Positions 15,466 through 24,024 of a stretch of DNA of 53,209 nucleotides are shown here, piece by piece. Below the pieces are notes generated by a model. It was given only the letters and a program-made list of their open reading frames with translations. It made no database searches and had not been told where the DNA came from. This DNA comes from Actinomycetota bacterium (GTDB taxonomy: Bacteria; Actinomycetota; Geothermincolia; Fen-727; Anoxymicrobiaceae): positions 1-53,209 of the forward strand of contig JAHJCO010000013.1 of NCBI GenBank assembly GCA_018831265.1. Reading direction: 5' to 3'. Both the position numbers and the translations under genes were made by a program. How positions within the stretch are numbered: the stretch's first letter is position 1; every line of letters starts with the position of its first letter.

Positions 15466-15494
15466 CAGCAAGGCACTCCACTGAGACGGAGTCC

Positions 15495-15616
15495 TGACTA
15501 AGATAGGGGTCAGGCACAAGTCTAGTCACTTTACAAAGATAAGGGTCAGAGCACGAGTCCAGTCACCGACACCCCGGAGCTATGACTTGAATGGTGCCTG
15601 ACCCCTATCTTAGTCA
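15495..15616. repeat. 122-bp element with perfect 23-bp inverted ends (copy F)
   Basis: Positions 15495-15517 and 15594-15616 are exact reverse complements, each holding GGGGTCAGGCAC and ending in TGACTAAGAT. A degenerate further copy (AAGGGTCAGAGCAC) lies inside at about 15541-15554. The right arm overlaps the last codons and stop codon of the fumarase beta-subunit gene, so the element encodes that protein's end. Confidence 0.85.
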
Positions 15617-16164
15617 CTTTGCACCCGGTAGATGGCGTACTGTTCGGCCAGGTGGTCGCGCCCCCGCGAGTCGATCGCCACCAGCGCCGGCAGTTCGTCC
15701 AGCACCGCCCTGAACACCGCCTCCGGCCCCAGCTCCTCCCAGGCGACCGGTTCCAGGCCGGTCACGTGCCCCGCCAGCAGCGCCCCTATCCCGCCGATGG
15801 TCGTGAAGTAGACCGCCCCGTGGCGCTCGTGTAGCTCGAGCGTGTCCCGGGAGCGAGGGCCCTTGCCCAGGGTCGCCGGTACGCCCAGCTCGAAGAGCGT
15901 CTCCAGGTACCCGTCCATCCGTGAGGAGGTGGTAGGGCCAAACGAGCCTGCGGGCCGCCCGGTGGAGGGCGGGGCCGGGCCTGCATGGAATATGAGCTGC
16001 CCTGCCACCTCGAAGGGGGGTTTCTCGCCCGATTCCGCGAGTGACGAGAGCCTGGCCAGCGCGGCGTCCCGCATGGTCAGCGCCGGACCGGACAGCAGGA
16101 CCTCGTCCCCTGCCCCCAGGGAGCGCAGAGTTTCCCTGTCAAGAGGAAGGCTCAGCTTCTTCAA
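15610..16164 (-). CDS. class I fumarate hydratase, beta (C-terminal) subunit
   Basis: This 184-aa protein is the beta subunit of the two-subunit, 4Fe-4S, oxygen-sensitive fumarase (also the L-tartrate dehydratase beta family), which interconverts fumarate and malate. Recognisable parts: LLSGPALTMRDAA near the N terminus, LIFHAGPAPP, GPTTSSRMDGY and the YFTTIGGIGALLAGHV stretch. The alpha subunit is at 17645-18484, separated by a transporter gene, which is unusual. The N terminus overlaps the MFS gene by 26 nt. The stop codon lies inside an inverted-repeat element. Confidence 0.88.
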   Translation of the reverse strand: MKKLSLPLDRETLRSLGAGDEVLLSGPALTMRDAALARLSSLAESGEKPPFEVAGQLIFHAGPAPPSTGRPAGSFGPTTSSRMDGYLETLFELGVPATLGKGPRSRDTLELHERHGAVYFTTIGGIGALLAGHVTGLEPVAWEELGPEAVFRAVLDELPALVAIDSRGRDHLAEQYAIYRVQSD

Positions 16165-17635
16165 CTGTTACACCCCCGGGGTGGGTCTGGGCGAACACCT
16201 TCTTGAAAGAATGGATGGCTATCGCCCCTCCCACCATGACCACCACGGCCCCGACCATAAGCGCGAGCATCGCCGGGTAGAAGCTCTTCGAGTATACGCC
16301 CAGGTTCACGGTCTTGCTGACCGGATCCTCGGGCGTCCAGCGTATCCACATTCGGAAAAGGCCGGCGACCCCCGCGAAGACCCCCATGGATATCAGCAGG
16401 CAGGTCCGCATGATGGTCTGGAACGCGGCGAAGACCCTGCCCCGTATCGCCGGGTCCAGGTTCTCGTGCAGCAGCGTGTACGCCGAGACCAGCAGGTAGC
16501 CCAGCAGCGTCCCGCCGAGGAAGATGACCACCATGGATATGACGTACACGTCGATGAGTGCGAAGACGAACATGGCGATTCCGAACCCGAGGGCCGCGCG
16601 CCCGAACCACTTCTCCTTGGGCAGGCGGTTGTTGAGCCACGGCGTGGCCGCGGCTCCCGCCACGACCCCGAAGAGCAGGAACGACAGGATGAGCGTGAAC
16701 TTGGAGCCGGTCGCATCGAGCACCTGCTGCGCGAAGGGCGCGCCCAGGATGTAGAGCGAGCCGCCGCCGATCAGCCCGATTATCATCACACCCAGGATTG
16801 TACGGGTCAGCGGGTCGGTCCACATGAACTTGAGACCTTCCCTGAGGTCCGCGCTGATCTGCTTGAAGGACAGCTGGCTGACCCCGCCTGCGCGCCTTGG
16901 GAACGCGATGGTGAATATCAGCATCGCGGATGCGATGAACGTAAGGGCGTCCACCAGGAACGCGAAAGTGTGCTGGAACTGCGCCTGCGTGGTGAGCCCC
17001 GAGATGAGAGGGAACTTGTAGATGAGCGCGGCGAACCCCAGGATGACGGTGGCGATCAAGGTCCCCAGGGCCATTGTCAGGTAGGTGCTGGTGGACATCA
17101 TGGAGTTCGCGGTCATGACGTGGTCCGATTCGACCAGGTCCGGTATCGACGAGTCGCGGGCGGGGCCGAAGAGCAGACTGAACGTCTCGATGCAGAACAC
17201 CAGGATGCATATCAGTAACAGGTTGTTGGCGAACGCCAGCGCGATGACCAGGCAGGCGCGTGATATGTCGCACAGTATCATGAGGGTCTTGCGCTCCAGG
17301 CGGTCCACCAGCGCGCCGGCGACCAGCCCGAAGAGGAGCGCCGGCAAGAACCTTGCGATGAGCATCAATACCAGGGGCGTGGTGCTGCCGTTGCCCATGC
17401 GGTTGAGCGTGTCCAGCAGCACGCCGACAATGACCCAGTCGCCTATGCCCGAGATCCCCTGGGCCACCCAGAGCGCCATGAACCCGCGTGTCTTGAGCAC
17501 GCGGCGGAACGCCGAGATCTCGAGGGATACCTGGGTCGAGGGCTCCTCACCTGCGGGTGCGGGTGGATCCTGGTGCAAAAGTGCCTGACCCTTATGCAAC
17601 TCGTCGTCGCCGGTTGTCTCTTCCTGGTCGTCCAA
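16139..17635 (-). CDS. MFS transporter
   Basis: This 498-aa major facilitator has about twelve hydrophobic segments from residue 53 on. The loop VAGALVDRLERKTLMILCD after TM2 and the overall pattern fit the DHA3-like/MFS_3 exporters more than known dicarboxylate carriers. The start is TTG 17635, with GAAGG overlapping the fumA stop region 6 nt upstream, so translation is coupled to fumA. The 40-residue cytoplasmic N terminus includes residues 13-21 encoded by a palindromic repeat. The substrate is unknown. The location between fumA and fumB hints at a link to C4 acids, but the sequence does not show it. Confidence 0.85.
   Translation of the reverse strand: MDDQEETTGDDELHKGQALLHQDPPAPAGEEPSTQVSLEISAFRRVLKTRGFMALWVAQGISGIGDWVIVGVLLDTLNRMGNGSTTPLVLMLIARFLPALLFGLVAGALVDRLERKTLMILCDISRACLVIALAFANNLLLICILVFCIETFSLLFGPARDSSIPDLVESDHVMTANSMMSTSTYLTMALGTLIATVILGFAALIYKFPLISGLTTQAQFQHTFAFLVDALTFIASAMLIFTIAFPRRAGGVSQLSFKQISADLREGLKFMWTDPLTRTILGVMIIGLIGGGSLYILGAPFAQQVLDATGSKFTLILSFLLFGVVAGAAATPWLNNRLPKEKWFGRAALGFGIAMFVFALIDVYVISMVVIFLGGTLLGYLLVSAYTLLHENLDPAIRGRVFAAFQTIMRTCLLISMGVFAGVAGLFRMWIRWTPEDPVSKTVNLGVYSKSFYPAMLALMVGAVVVMVGGAIAIHSFKKVFAQTHPGGVTVEEAEPSS
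17574..17598. repeat. palindromic repeat inside the MFS reading frame (copy J)
   Basis: TGCAAAAG and CTTATGCA, an 8-bp stem with one mismatch, flank TGCCTGACC. The unit nearly matches the inner palindrome at 503-531. It is translated as part of MFS residues 13-21 without breaking the frame. Confidence 0.7.
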
Positions 17636-17644
17636 GTGGCGCCT

Positions 17645-18484
17645 TCAGATGGTCGTGGTCTTGCGGCGCAGCGCGTGGCAGCCGACGCTGACGGCCACCG
17701 GCAGGGAGGCTATGTGGCAGGGCTCGTGCCTCACCCTGGCCCCCAGGCAGGTGACGGTACCGCCGACCGCGCCCGGACCTATTCCAAGCCCGTTGACCTG
17801 CTCCACGATGCGCCGGGCCAGCGCGGCCGTACCGGGGGCCGGCTCGCTGTCGAGCGGCTCCATGAGCGCGGCCTTGGCAAGCCTGGGGGCGCGGTCGAAG
17901 CTGCCGCCGATGCCTATGCCCAGTATGAGCGGCGGGCAGGAGCGCGCTCCGACCTCCTCGATGACGGCGGTCACGAGGTCCGCGATCCCGCCGGCTCCCG
18001 CGCCGGGAGGCAGCATCGCCAGTCGGGAGGCGTTCTCACTGCCCCCGCCCTTCGCCAGGACCCCCAGCGTGGTCTGGTCCCCGCCGCCATACTCGATCTC
18101 GAGCAGCGCGGGGGTGTTGTCGCCGGTGTTGATCCGGCCCTCGAACGTCTCGCAGACGATCGAGGCACGAAGGGAGCCCGCCATCGTGGCTCTCGTGACG
18201 GCCGAGTCCAGCTCCCCGCCCAGGTCTCCCTCGATGCCGGTATCGCTGCCCAGCGTGATGTAGACGGTGAAGAGGCCGGTGTCCTGGCATATCGGCACGC
18301 CCAGCTCGCGGGCCATGGCGGCGTTCTCGATGATCAGCCGCAGGGCCTCGCGGCCGGCCGGTGACTCCTCCTCGGCGAGCGCCCCCTCCAGCGCGGCCAG
18401 CACGTCGCTCGGGAGTTCGGTGGAAACCTCTTTGATAAGGGCCTCCGCCTCGCGGCCCAGCAGCGCCGCGTCCAGCACCCTCAT
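17645..18484 (-). CDS. class I fumarate hydratase, alpha (N-terminal) subunit
   Basis: This 279-aa alpha subunit carries the three conserved cysteine regions of the family (VPICQDTGLF, RSCPPLILGIG and VTCLGARVRHEPCH) and the GGGSENASRLAMLPPG stretch. With the beta subunit it forms the 4Fe-4S hydratase. The start codon overlaps the mdh stop codon (ATGA), so the two are coupled. Tartrate dehydratase is an alternative, but the neighbouring malate dehydrogenase favours fumarase. Confidence 0.9.
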   Translation of the reverse strand: MRVLDAALLGREAEALIKEVSTELPSDVLAALEGALAEEESPAGREALRLIIENAAMARELGVPICQDTGLFTVYITLGSDTGIEGDLGGELDSAVTRATMAGSLRASIVCETFEGRINTGDNTPALLEIEYGGGDQTTLGVLAKGGGSENASRLAMLPPGAGAGGIADLVTAVIEEVGARSCPPLILGIGIGGSFDRAPRLAKAALMEPLDSEPAPGTAALARRIVEQVNGLGIGPGAVGGTVTCLGARVRHEPCHIASLPVAVSVGCHALRRKTTTI

Positions 18485-19413
18485 CTCCGGTCCGCCCCCA
18501 GCCCGGAGACCCTCCGGCTAACCCGCGAGGCCGCATCCTGGAGCCCCGCCAGCTCCTGCTCCGAGAGGGGCAGTTCCAGTATCTCCCGCACGCCCTCGCG
18601 CCCCAGCGCGGCCGGCACGCCCAGGAAGATGCCCTCGACGCCGTACTGCCCCGAGAGGTAAGCGGAGACCGGCAGCACCCGTCCGGTGTCACCAAGAATG
18701 GCCAGCGCCATCGTGCTTATGGACACCGCGGGCGCGTAGTAGGCGCTGCCTGCTCCCAGGTGGCCCACGATCTCGGCCCCGCCGTCACGGGTACGCTGCA
18801 CCACCCCGGCCAGGGCGTCGGCCTCCAGGACCTCGGAAAGGGGTCTGTCGGCCGCCTTCGACCAGTCCACCAGCGGGGCCATCTCGTCCCCGTGGCTCCC
18901 GAGGACCATCGTGTTGACGTCCCGCGGCTCCAGGCCCGCCAGCCTGTGAAGGAAGTACACGAATCGCGATGTGTCCAGCACACCCGCCATTCCCATCACC
19001 CGGGAGTGCTCGAACCCCGACGCCTGCCAGGCCACATATGTCATCTCGTCCAGCGGGTTTGTGACCACCAGCAGGACGGCCTCAGGGGCTTTTTTCGCGA
19101 CCTCGCGGCAGATGTCCGAGATGATGGGGGCGTTCCTCTGGGTCAGATCGGTGCGGGACATCCCGGGCATCCGTGCGAAGCCGGCGGTGACCACCACCAG
19201 GTCGCTTCCCTCCACCAGCCCGTAGTCGGGCCCGCCCTCGATGTGCGAGCTCGAGCCGGTGAAAGGGAGCGCCTGCTCGATGTCCATGGCCAGGCCTCTC
19301 GCCTTGCCGGCCTCGATGTCGACCATGGCGATCTCCAGCCCGGCGGAGATGGCCAGGTAGAAGGCGGTGGTGGCGCCCACGTGGCCGGCGCCGAATATCG
19401 TCACCCTGTCCAT
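18481..19413 (-). CDS. mdh: malate dehydrogenase (LDH-like type)
   Basis: This 310-aa NAD-dependent enzyme has the nucleotide-binding GAGHVGA motif (8-14), the active-site loop ARMPGMSRTDL whose first Arg marks malate over lactate specificity, VVTNPLDEMTYVA, and the catalytic GSHGDEM. It interconverts malate and oxaloacetate. A GGGGGG-type ribosome site precedes the ATG. It is 18 bp downstream of topA and overlaps fumA. Confidence 0.93.
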   Translation of the reverse strand: MDRVTIFGAGHVGATTAFYLAISAGLEIAMVDIEAGKARGLAMDIEQALPFTGSSSHIEGGPDYGLVEGSDLVVVTAGFARMPGMSRTDLTQRNAPIISDICREVAKKAPEAVLLVVTNPLDEMTYVAWQASGFEHSRVMGMAGVLDTSRFVYFLHRLAGLEPRDVNTMVLGSHGDEMAPLVDWSKAADRPLSEVLEADALAGVVQRTRDGGAEIVGHLGAGSAYYAPAVSISTMALAILGDTGRVLPVSAYLSGQYGVEGIFLGVPAALGREGVREILELPLSEQELAGLQDAASRVSRRVSGLGADRR

Positions 19414-19431
19414 GCCGCCCCCCTTTCCCCG

Positions 19432-21585
19432 CTACTTGCCGTTCTCGAGACCCTCCCCGTCGTCACCCTTCGCGGCGTCCGCACCTTTGCTGTCTCCGCC
19501 CCCGGCCGGCTCCCCGGCCGAGGCTTCCGCCGTCGCGGTGTCCGCCTTACCGGCCGGCGCCTTCTCCTGGCGCTTCGGCTTGGTCGGGCAGTCGGGGTCC
19601 AGGCAGAGCTCCCACGGCTTGCGGCCTTTCGTGAGGACCTTTATGCGAGGCGTCGCGCACTCCTCGCATACTTCGCCGGTGGCGAGTATGCTGCCCTTCT
19701 GCGGCAGCGGGAAAGTGGTCGTGCACTCGGGGTAGTTCATGCACCCGGCGAATCTCTTGCCGGATTTCTTGGCCGTCTTTGTCCCCAGCTCGCCGTCGCA
19801 TCCCGGGCACGCCCCCAGGACCGTGTCGCCCCTCATGCCCTCCTTGATCTCGCGGGAGATCTCCTCCTTCTGGCTCTCCATGACAGCCAGGACCCCGTCA
19901 AGGACCTCCCTGGAGTGGTCCACAACCCCCTGGAGCGACTTCTGTCCCTCCACGATGGCGTCCATGTCCTGCTCCAGCGTCGCGGTCATATCCGGGCTGG
20001 TGACGGTCGTGGCGTGGGCCTCCAGGGCGCGCGAGACCGCGATGCCGGTCTGGCTCGGCCTCAGGGGGGTCCCGAAGACGTATCCACGCTCCAGCAGGGA
20101 CTGGATTATGTTGTGCCGGGTGGACTTGGTCCCCAGGCCGAGCTCCTCCATCTTCTGGATGAGGTTGCCCTCGCTGTAGCGCGGCGGCGGCTGGGTCTGC
20201 TTGGCCTCGATCTCCTTGTCGACCACCTCGACGCTGTCTCCGGCGGATAGCGGCGGCAGTTCCTCGTCCCTCTTGCGCGAGTACGGGTAATAGCGGAGGA
20301 ACCCCTCGGTGACTATGACGTCCCCTCTCGCGAAGAACGGCTCTCCACCGACGTCCAGGTCCACCCTGGTCGAGCGGGCGTGGGCCGCATCCGAGACGGT
20401 TGCCATGAACCTCCTGGCCACCAGCTCGTAGATCCGCCACTCCCAGGAGCTCAGCTTGCCCTTGTCGGGAGCCCCGGTGGGATATATCGGCGGGTGGTCG
20501 GTCGACTGCTTCTTGCCCCGCGTTGCCGTCAGCTGTCCCTTCCCGAGGAGCTCGCCGGCCAGAGGGCCGACCTCCTGAGCCCCTTGCATGGACTTCAGGA
20601 CCCCCGCCAGGTCCAGTGACGGCGGGTACACCGTGTTGTCCACCCTCGGGTAGCTGATATAGCCGCGGGAGTAGAGGCTCTCCGCGATCTCCATGGCGCG
20701 CGCCGGGGTGATGCGCAGGGAGGACGCGGCGGCCAGGAACGAGGTGGTGTTGAAGGGAGCGGGCGGGTTTATGGTGCGGTCACGCGTCTTCACCTCCGTG
20801 ACCTCGCCCGTGGCGCCCACGCGGTCGAACGCCTCCCTCGCGGCGGTCTCATCGGTGAACCGTTCGGCGGTATGCCGGGCGGTGAAGGTGTCCTCCCCGT
20901 GGCGGCAGGTCAGCCTTATCTGCCAGTAGTCCTCGGGGACGAAGGCGGCGATCTCGGCCTCGCGGTCCACCACCAGCGCCAGGGTCGGGCTCTGGACCCT
21001 GCCCACGGAAAGGAACCGCTGCCAGAGCCGGTTGGTGGCCAGCGAGATGAACCTGGTCAGCGCTGCCCCCCAGATGAGGTCGATGTCCTGGCGGGCCTCG
21101 CCCGCTTTCGCCAGGTTCTCGTCCAGGGTGTCAGGGGAAGCGAAGGCCTCCTTTATCTCGGAGGCGGTGAGGGCCGAGAAACGGGCGCGGCTGAAAGAGG
21201 CTTCCGGGTTCACCCCCGCGACTATGTCCCTGATGTCCGCGCCGATGAGCTCGCCCTCGCGGTCGTAGTCGGTGGCTATCACCACGTCGGACGCTTCCTT
21301 CGCCAGCTTCTTCAAGTTGTTGACGAAGGTCTTCTCGGTGGGGATCTTCACGATCTCCGCGTCGATGAGGGCACGGGGCTCGACCTCCTGCCACCCTCGG
21401 TACTCCTCGGGGAAGTCCACCTTGAGCACGTGTCCGCGCATGCCGATGACCTTGACCTCGTCGCCGCCCTCCATGTACGCGTAGGTCGTCGAGCGGGTCC
21501 CGCCCTCGTGCTTCGCTTTGCCTCCCGAGAGTATCTCGGCGATGCGCCTGGCGGTCTGGTTTTTCTCTGTCACTATTAATTTCAT
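19432..21585 (-). CDS. topA: archaeal-type DNA topoisomerase I
   Basis: This 717-aa type IA topoisomerase starts KLIVTEKNQTARRIAEIL instead of the bacterial VESPAKAKTI pattern. Its TOPRIM acidic triad is in ATDYDREGE (104-111), and the catalytic Tyr312 is in YISYPRVDNTVYP, a form typical of archaeal enzymes. The C-terminal part has two zinc-ribbon modules (CPGCDGEL...CMNYPEC and CEEC...CLDPDC) and a low-complexity Ala/Gly/Asp tail of about 50 residues. It relaxes negative supercoils. No Shine-Dalgarno is visible; a promoter 8 nt before the ATG suggests a leaderless message. It heads the operon with mdh, fumA, MFS and fumB. Confidence 0.9.
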   Translation of the reverse strand: MKLIVTEKNQTARRIAEILSGGKAKHEGGTRSTTYAYMEGGDEVKVIGMRGHVLKVDFPEEYRGWQEVEPRALIDAEIVKIPTEKTFVNNLKKLAKEASDVVIATDYDREGELIGADIRDIVAGVNPEASFSRARFSALTASEIKEAFASPDTLDENLAKAGEARQDIDLIWGAALTRFISLATNRLWQRFLSVGRVQSPTLALVVDREAEIAAFVPEDYWQIRLTCRHGEDTFTARHTAERFTDETAAREAFDRVGATGEVTEVKTRDRTINPPAPFNTTSFLAAASSLRITPARAMEIAESLYSRGYISYPRVDNTVYPPSLDLAGVLKSMQGAQEVGPLAGELLGKGQLTATRGKKQSTDHPPIYPTGAPDKGKLSSWEWRIYELVARRFMATVSDAAHARSTRVDLDVGGEPFFARGDVIVTEGFLRYYPYSRKRDEELPPLSAGDSVEVVDKEIEAKQTQPPPRYSEGNLIQKMEELGLGTKSTRHNIIQSLLERGYVFGTPLRPSQTGIAVSRALEAHATTVTSPDMTATLEQDMDAIVEGQKSLQGVVDHSREVLDGVLAVMESQKEEISREIKEGMRGDTVLGACPGCDGELGTKTAKKSGKRFAGCMNYPECTTTFPLPQKGSILATGEVCEECATPRIKVLTKGRKPWELCLDPDCPTKPKRQEKAPAGKADTATAEASAGEPAGGGDSKGADAAKGDDGEGLENGK

Positions 21586-21592
21586 GGGGTGG

Positions 21593-21622
21593 AGTCTACA
21601 AGAACGTCTGAAACGGGGTCAA
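21593..21622 (-). promoter_or_regulatory. putative leaderless promoter of the topA operon
   Basis: Minus strand: TTGACC (21617-21622), 18-bp spacer, TAGACT (21593-21598), then 7 nt to the ATG at 21585. The -35 box is the complement of a GGGGTCAA stretch bordering the inverted-repeat element at 21625-21780, so the element's edge may supply promoter sequence. Confidence 0.5.
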
Positions 21623-21624
21623 TT

Positions 21625-21780
21625 TGACTGAGATTGGGGTCAGGCGGCAGTCAAGTCAAATGAAAGAAGACCTCAGACCTTTTCTTGCACTCTAGCATCA
21701 GGTCGGATTGGACCTATCGAGCGCAACAAAACGTGCTGAGGTCTTCTTTCATGGATCCCGCCTGACCCCGTTTATAGTCA
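21625..21780. repeat. 156-bp nested inverted-repeat element (copy G)
   Basis: GGGGTCAGGCGG (21636-21647) and CCGCCTGACCCC (21758-21769) are perfect inverted repeats; an inner pair, 21661-21676 and 21736-21751, is also perfect over 16 bp. The right end TAGTCA contains the complement of the hppA stop codon (21778-21780), as at the fumB end in copy F. The hairpin could also terminate hppA transcription. Confidence 0.82.
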
Positions 21781-23853
21781 CTTGATGAACAGCGGAATGA
21801 ATATGAGCGACACGATCGTCATGACCTTGATGAGGATGTTCATGGCCGGCCCGGAGGTGTCCTTGAACGGGTCTCCCACCGTATCGCCCACAACAGCCGC
21901 GGCGTGGACCTCGGTCCCCTTGCCGCCCAGCGCGCCACCCTCTATGTACTTCTTGGCGTTGTCCCAGGCCCCGCCCGCGTTGGCCATCATGATGGCCATC
22001 ACGAAGCCGCAGGCGAGCGCCCCGGCCAGGAACCCGGCCAGGGACTCCTTGCCCAGAAGACGCCCGATGAGCAGGGGGGCGACTATCGCCAGCGACCCCG
22101 GCAGCAACATCTCGTACACCGCGGTCTTGGTGGTCATGTCCACGCATTTCGCGTAATCGGGGCGCACCCCGGGCTCGCCGTCCTTGAGACCCGCTATCTC
22201 GCGGAACTGCCGCCGGACCTCCTCCACCACCGCGAACGCGGCGCGGCCCACGGCGTTCAGTGTGAGCGCACTGATGATGAACGGCATCATGACCCCGAGC
22301 AGCAGGCCCACGAAGAACTTGTAGTCGCCGACGATGTCGACCGTGCTCAGGCCGGTCGCCTGCGCGAACGCGGCGAACAGCGCGAGCGCCGCCAGTGCCG
22401 CCGACCCGATGGCGAACCCCTTGCCGATGGCCGCGGTGGTGTTGCCCACCGAGTCCAGCCCGTCGGTGATCTCCCGGACCTCGGGCTCCAGCTGCGCCAT
22501 CTCGGCGATACCGCCCGCGTTGTCGGCGACCGGCCCGTAGGCGTCGACCGCCACCACGATCCCGGTGGTACACAGCATGCCCAGGGCGGCCAGGCCGATG
22601 GCGTAGATGCCGCCGCCGTTCGCGATGGCTCGGTTGCCCACCCAGAAGGACACCCCCATCGCCAAGGCGACGACGACTATCGGGATCACCGTGGAGATCA
22701 TCCCCAGCGCCAGCCCCCTTATGATTATGGTGGCGCTTCCCGTCTGGGCGCTCTCGGCCAGCATCTTCACCGGCCTGTAGTGATCCGAGGTGAAGTACTC
22801 GCTGGTCAGCCCGATCACTATCCCGGAGGCGATCCCCATCACGATCGCCCAGAACATGTGGATGTTCTTCCAGCCGAGAATCCACCAGACCAGGAAGAAC
22901 GAGGCTGCGGTGGCCATGATGGCCGCCGCGTATGTCGACCAGGTCAGCGCCCTCTGCGCGTACTTGCCGCCCTTCTTGGTGCGCACCAGGAAGGCTGCGA
23001 TTATGGAGCAGATGACCCCGGCCCCGGTTATCGCCAGGGGGAGCACCATCCCTCGCGCCCCGACCTTCGTAGTCCCGCTGTAGGTGGCAGTGTAGACCGC
23101 CCCGGAAGCCGCGATCGCGATGGGTGCCACAATGGCGGCCACGTACGACTCGTAGAGGTCCGCACCCATGCCTGCTACGTCCCCGACGTTGTCCCCCACG
23201 TTGTCCGCGATGACGGCCGGGTTGCGCGGGTCGTCCTCGGGGATGCCCGCCTCGACCTTACCCACCAGGTCGGCGCCTACGTCGGCCGCCTTGGTGAAGA
23301 TGCCACCGCCCACGCGGGCGAACAGTGCCACCGAGGAGGCCCCCAGCGAGAAGCCGAGGATGATATTCGCCGAGTTCCAGAACCCCAGCCAGACCTCGAA
23401 GATTATGTAGCAGATGGTCAGGCCCATCAGCCCGAGGCCGGCGACGGTGAGGCCCATGACCGCCCCGCTGGAGAACGCCACGGTCAACGCCCCCGACACG
23501 CCGTGCCTCGCGGCCTCGGTGGTACGGCTGTTCGCCCGGGTGCTCACCGACAGCCCCACGAACCCCGCGGCGAGCGAGCAGGCGGCGCCGAAGACGTAGC
23601 AGATGGCCGTCTGCCAGCCGTCCTGCGAGCGCAGCGCCACGCACAGGAGCACTATCATGAGGACCACGAAGATACCCACGTAGCCGTACTCGCGCTTGAT
23701 GAAGGCGCGCGCGCCCTCCTGGATGGCCTTGGAGATCTCCTGCATCCTCTCGTTGCCGGGATCCGTCTTGAGCACCCGCCGCGCGAAGAACGCCGCCGCC
23801 AGCAGGCACAGAGCCGCCGCCCCTACGACGACCCACGGTAGCCAGTTGACCAT
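21778..23853 (-). CDS. hppA: membrane-bound ion-pumping pyrophosphatase
   Basis: This 691-aa integral membrane protein has about 16 hydrophobic segments. It hydrolyses PPi and pumps H+ or Na+. The PPi-binding signature DVGADLVGKVE is followed by NPAVIADNVGDNVGDVAGM. In GNTTAAIGKGFAIGSAAL the Ala after GNTT, where potassium-independent enzymes have Lys, indicates the K+-dependent branch. Which ion is pumped was not decided. The start is ATG 23853, 8 nt after AGGAGG. The frame stays open for 90 codons upstream, but that part overlaps the divergent aminotransferase gene and looks like chance sequence. Confidence 0.94.
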   Translation of the reverse strand: MVNWLPWVVVGAAALCLLAAAFFARRVLKTDPGNERMQEISKAIQEGARAFIKREYGYVGIFVVLMIVLLCVALRSQDGWQTAICYVFGAACSLAAGFVGLSVSTRANSRTTEAARHGVSGALTVAFSSGAVMGLTVAGLGLMGLTICYIIFEVWLGFWNSANIILGFSLGASSVALFARVGGGIFTKAADVGADLVGKVEAGIPEDDPRNPAVIADNVGDNVGDVAGMGADLYESYVAAIVAPIAIAASGAVYTATYSGTTKVGARGMVLPLAITGAGVICSIIAAFLVRTKKGGKYAQRALTWSTYAAAIMATAASFFLVWWILGWKNIHMFWAIVMGIASGIVIGLTSEYFTSDHYRPVKMLAESAQTGSATIIIRGLALGMISTVIPIVVVALAMGVSFWVGNRAIANGGGIYAIGLAALGMLCTTGIVVAVDAYGPVADNAGGIAEMAQLEPEVREITDGLDSVGNTTAAIGKGFAIGSAALAALALFAAFAQATGLSTVDIVGDYKFFVGLLLGVMMPFIISALTLNAVGRAAFAVVEEVRRQFREIAGLKDGEPGVRPDYAKCVDMTTKTAVYEMLLPGSLAIVAPLLIGRLLGKESLAGFLAGALACGFVMAIMMANAGGAWDNAKKYIEGGALGGKGTEVHAAAVVGDTVGDPFKDTSGPAMNILIKVMTIVSLIFIPLFIK

Positions 23854-23893
23854 ATGCCATTCCTCCTGGATCGAGATACCAAAAAGATATGCG

Positions 23894-23923
23894 ATTATAT
23901 TGGTTACGAGCGCGAAAACGCAA
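23894..23923 (-). promoter_or_regulatory. putative hppA promoter
   Basis: Minus strand: TTGCGT (23918-23923), 18-bp spacer, perfect TATAAT (23894-23899), in an AT-rich stretch. The leader would be about 35 nt and contains AGGAGG. Confidence 0.55.
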
Positions 23924-24024
23924 GCATGCCTCCCGGGCTTCCCGGGCCCGGCCAGGCCGCCGTTTCTGGTAACATCAGGCGTGCACCCGACGATGGTACT
24001 TGCTGAGGCAGCCGGAGGAACCGC

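Noticed and set aside
21904..23841. 645-codon plus-strand open frame opposite hppA
   Set aside because: The composition (Arg/Gly/His/Asp-rich) is typical of the antisense frame of a GC-rich gene. hppA on the other strand has clear family motifs.
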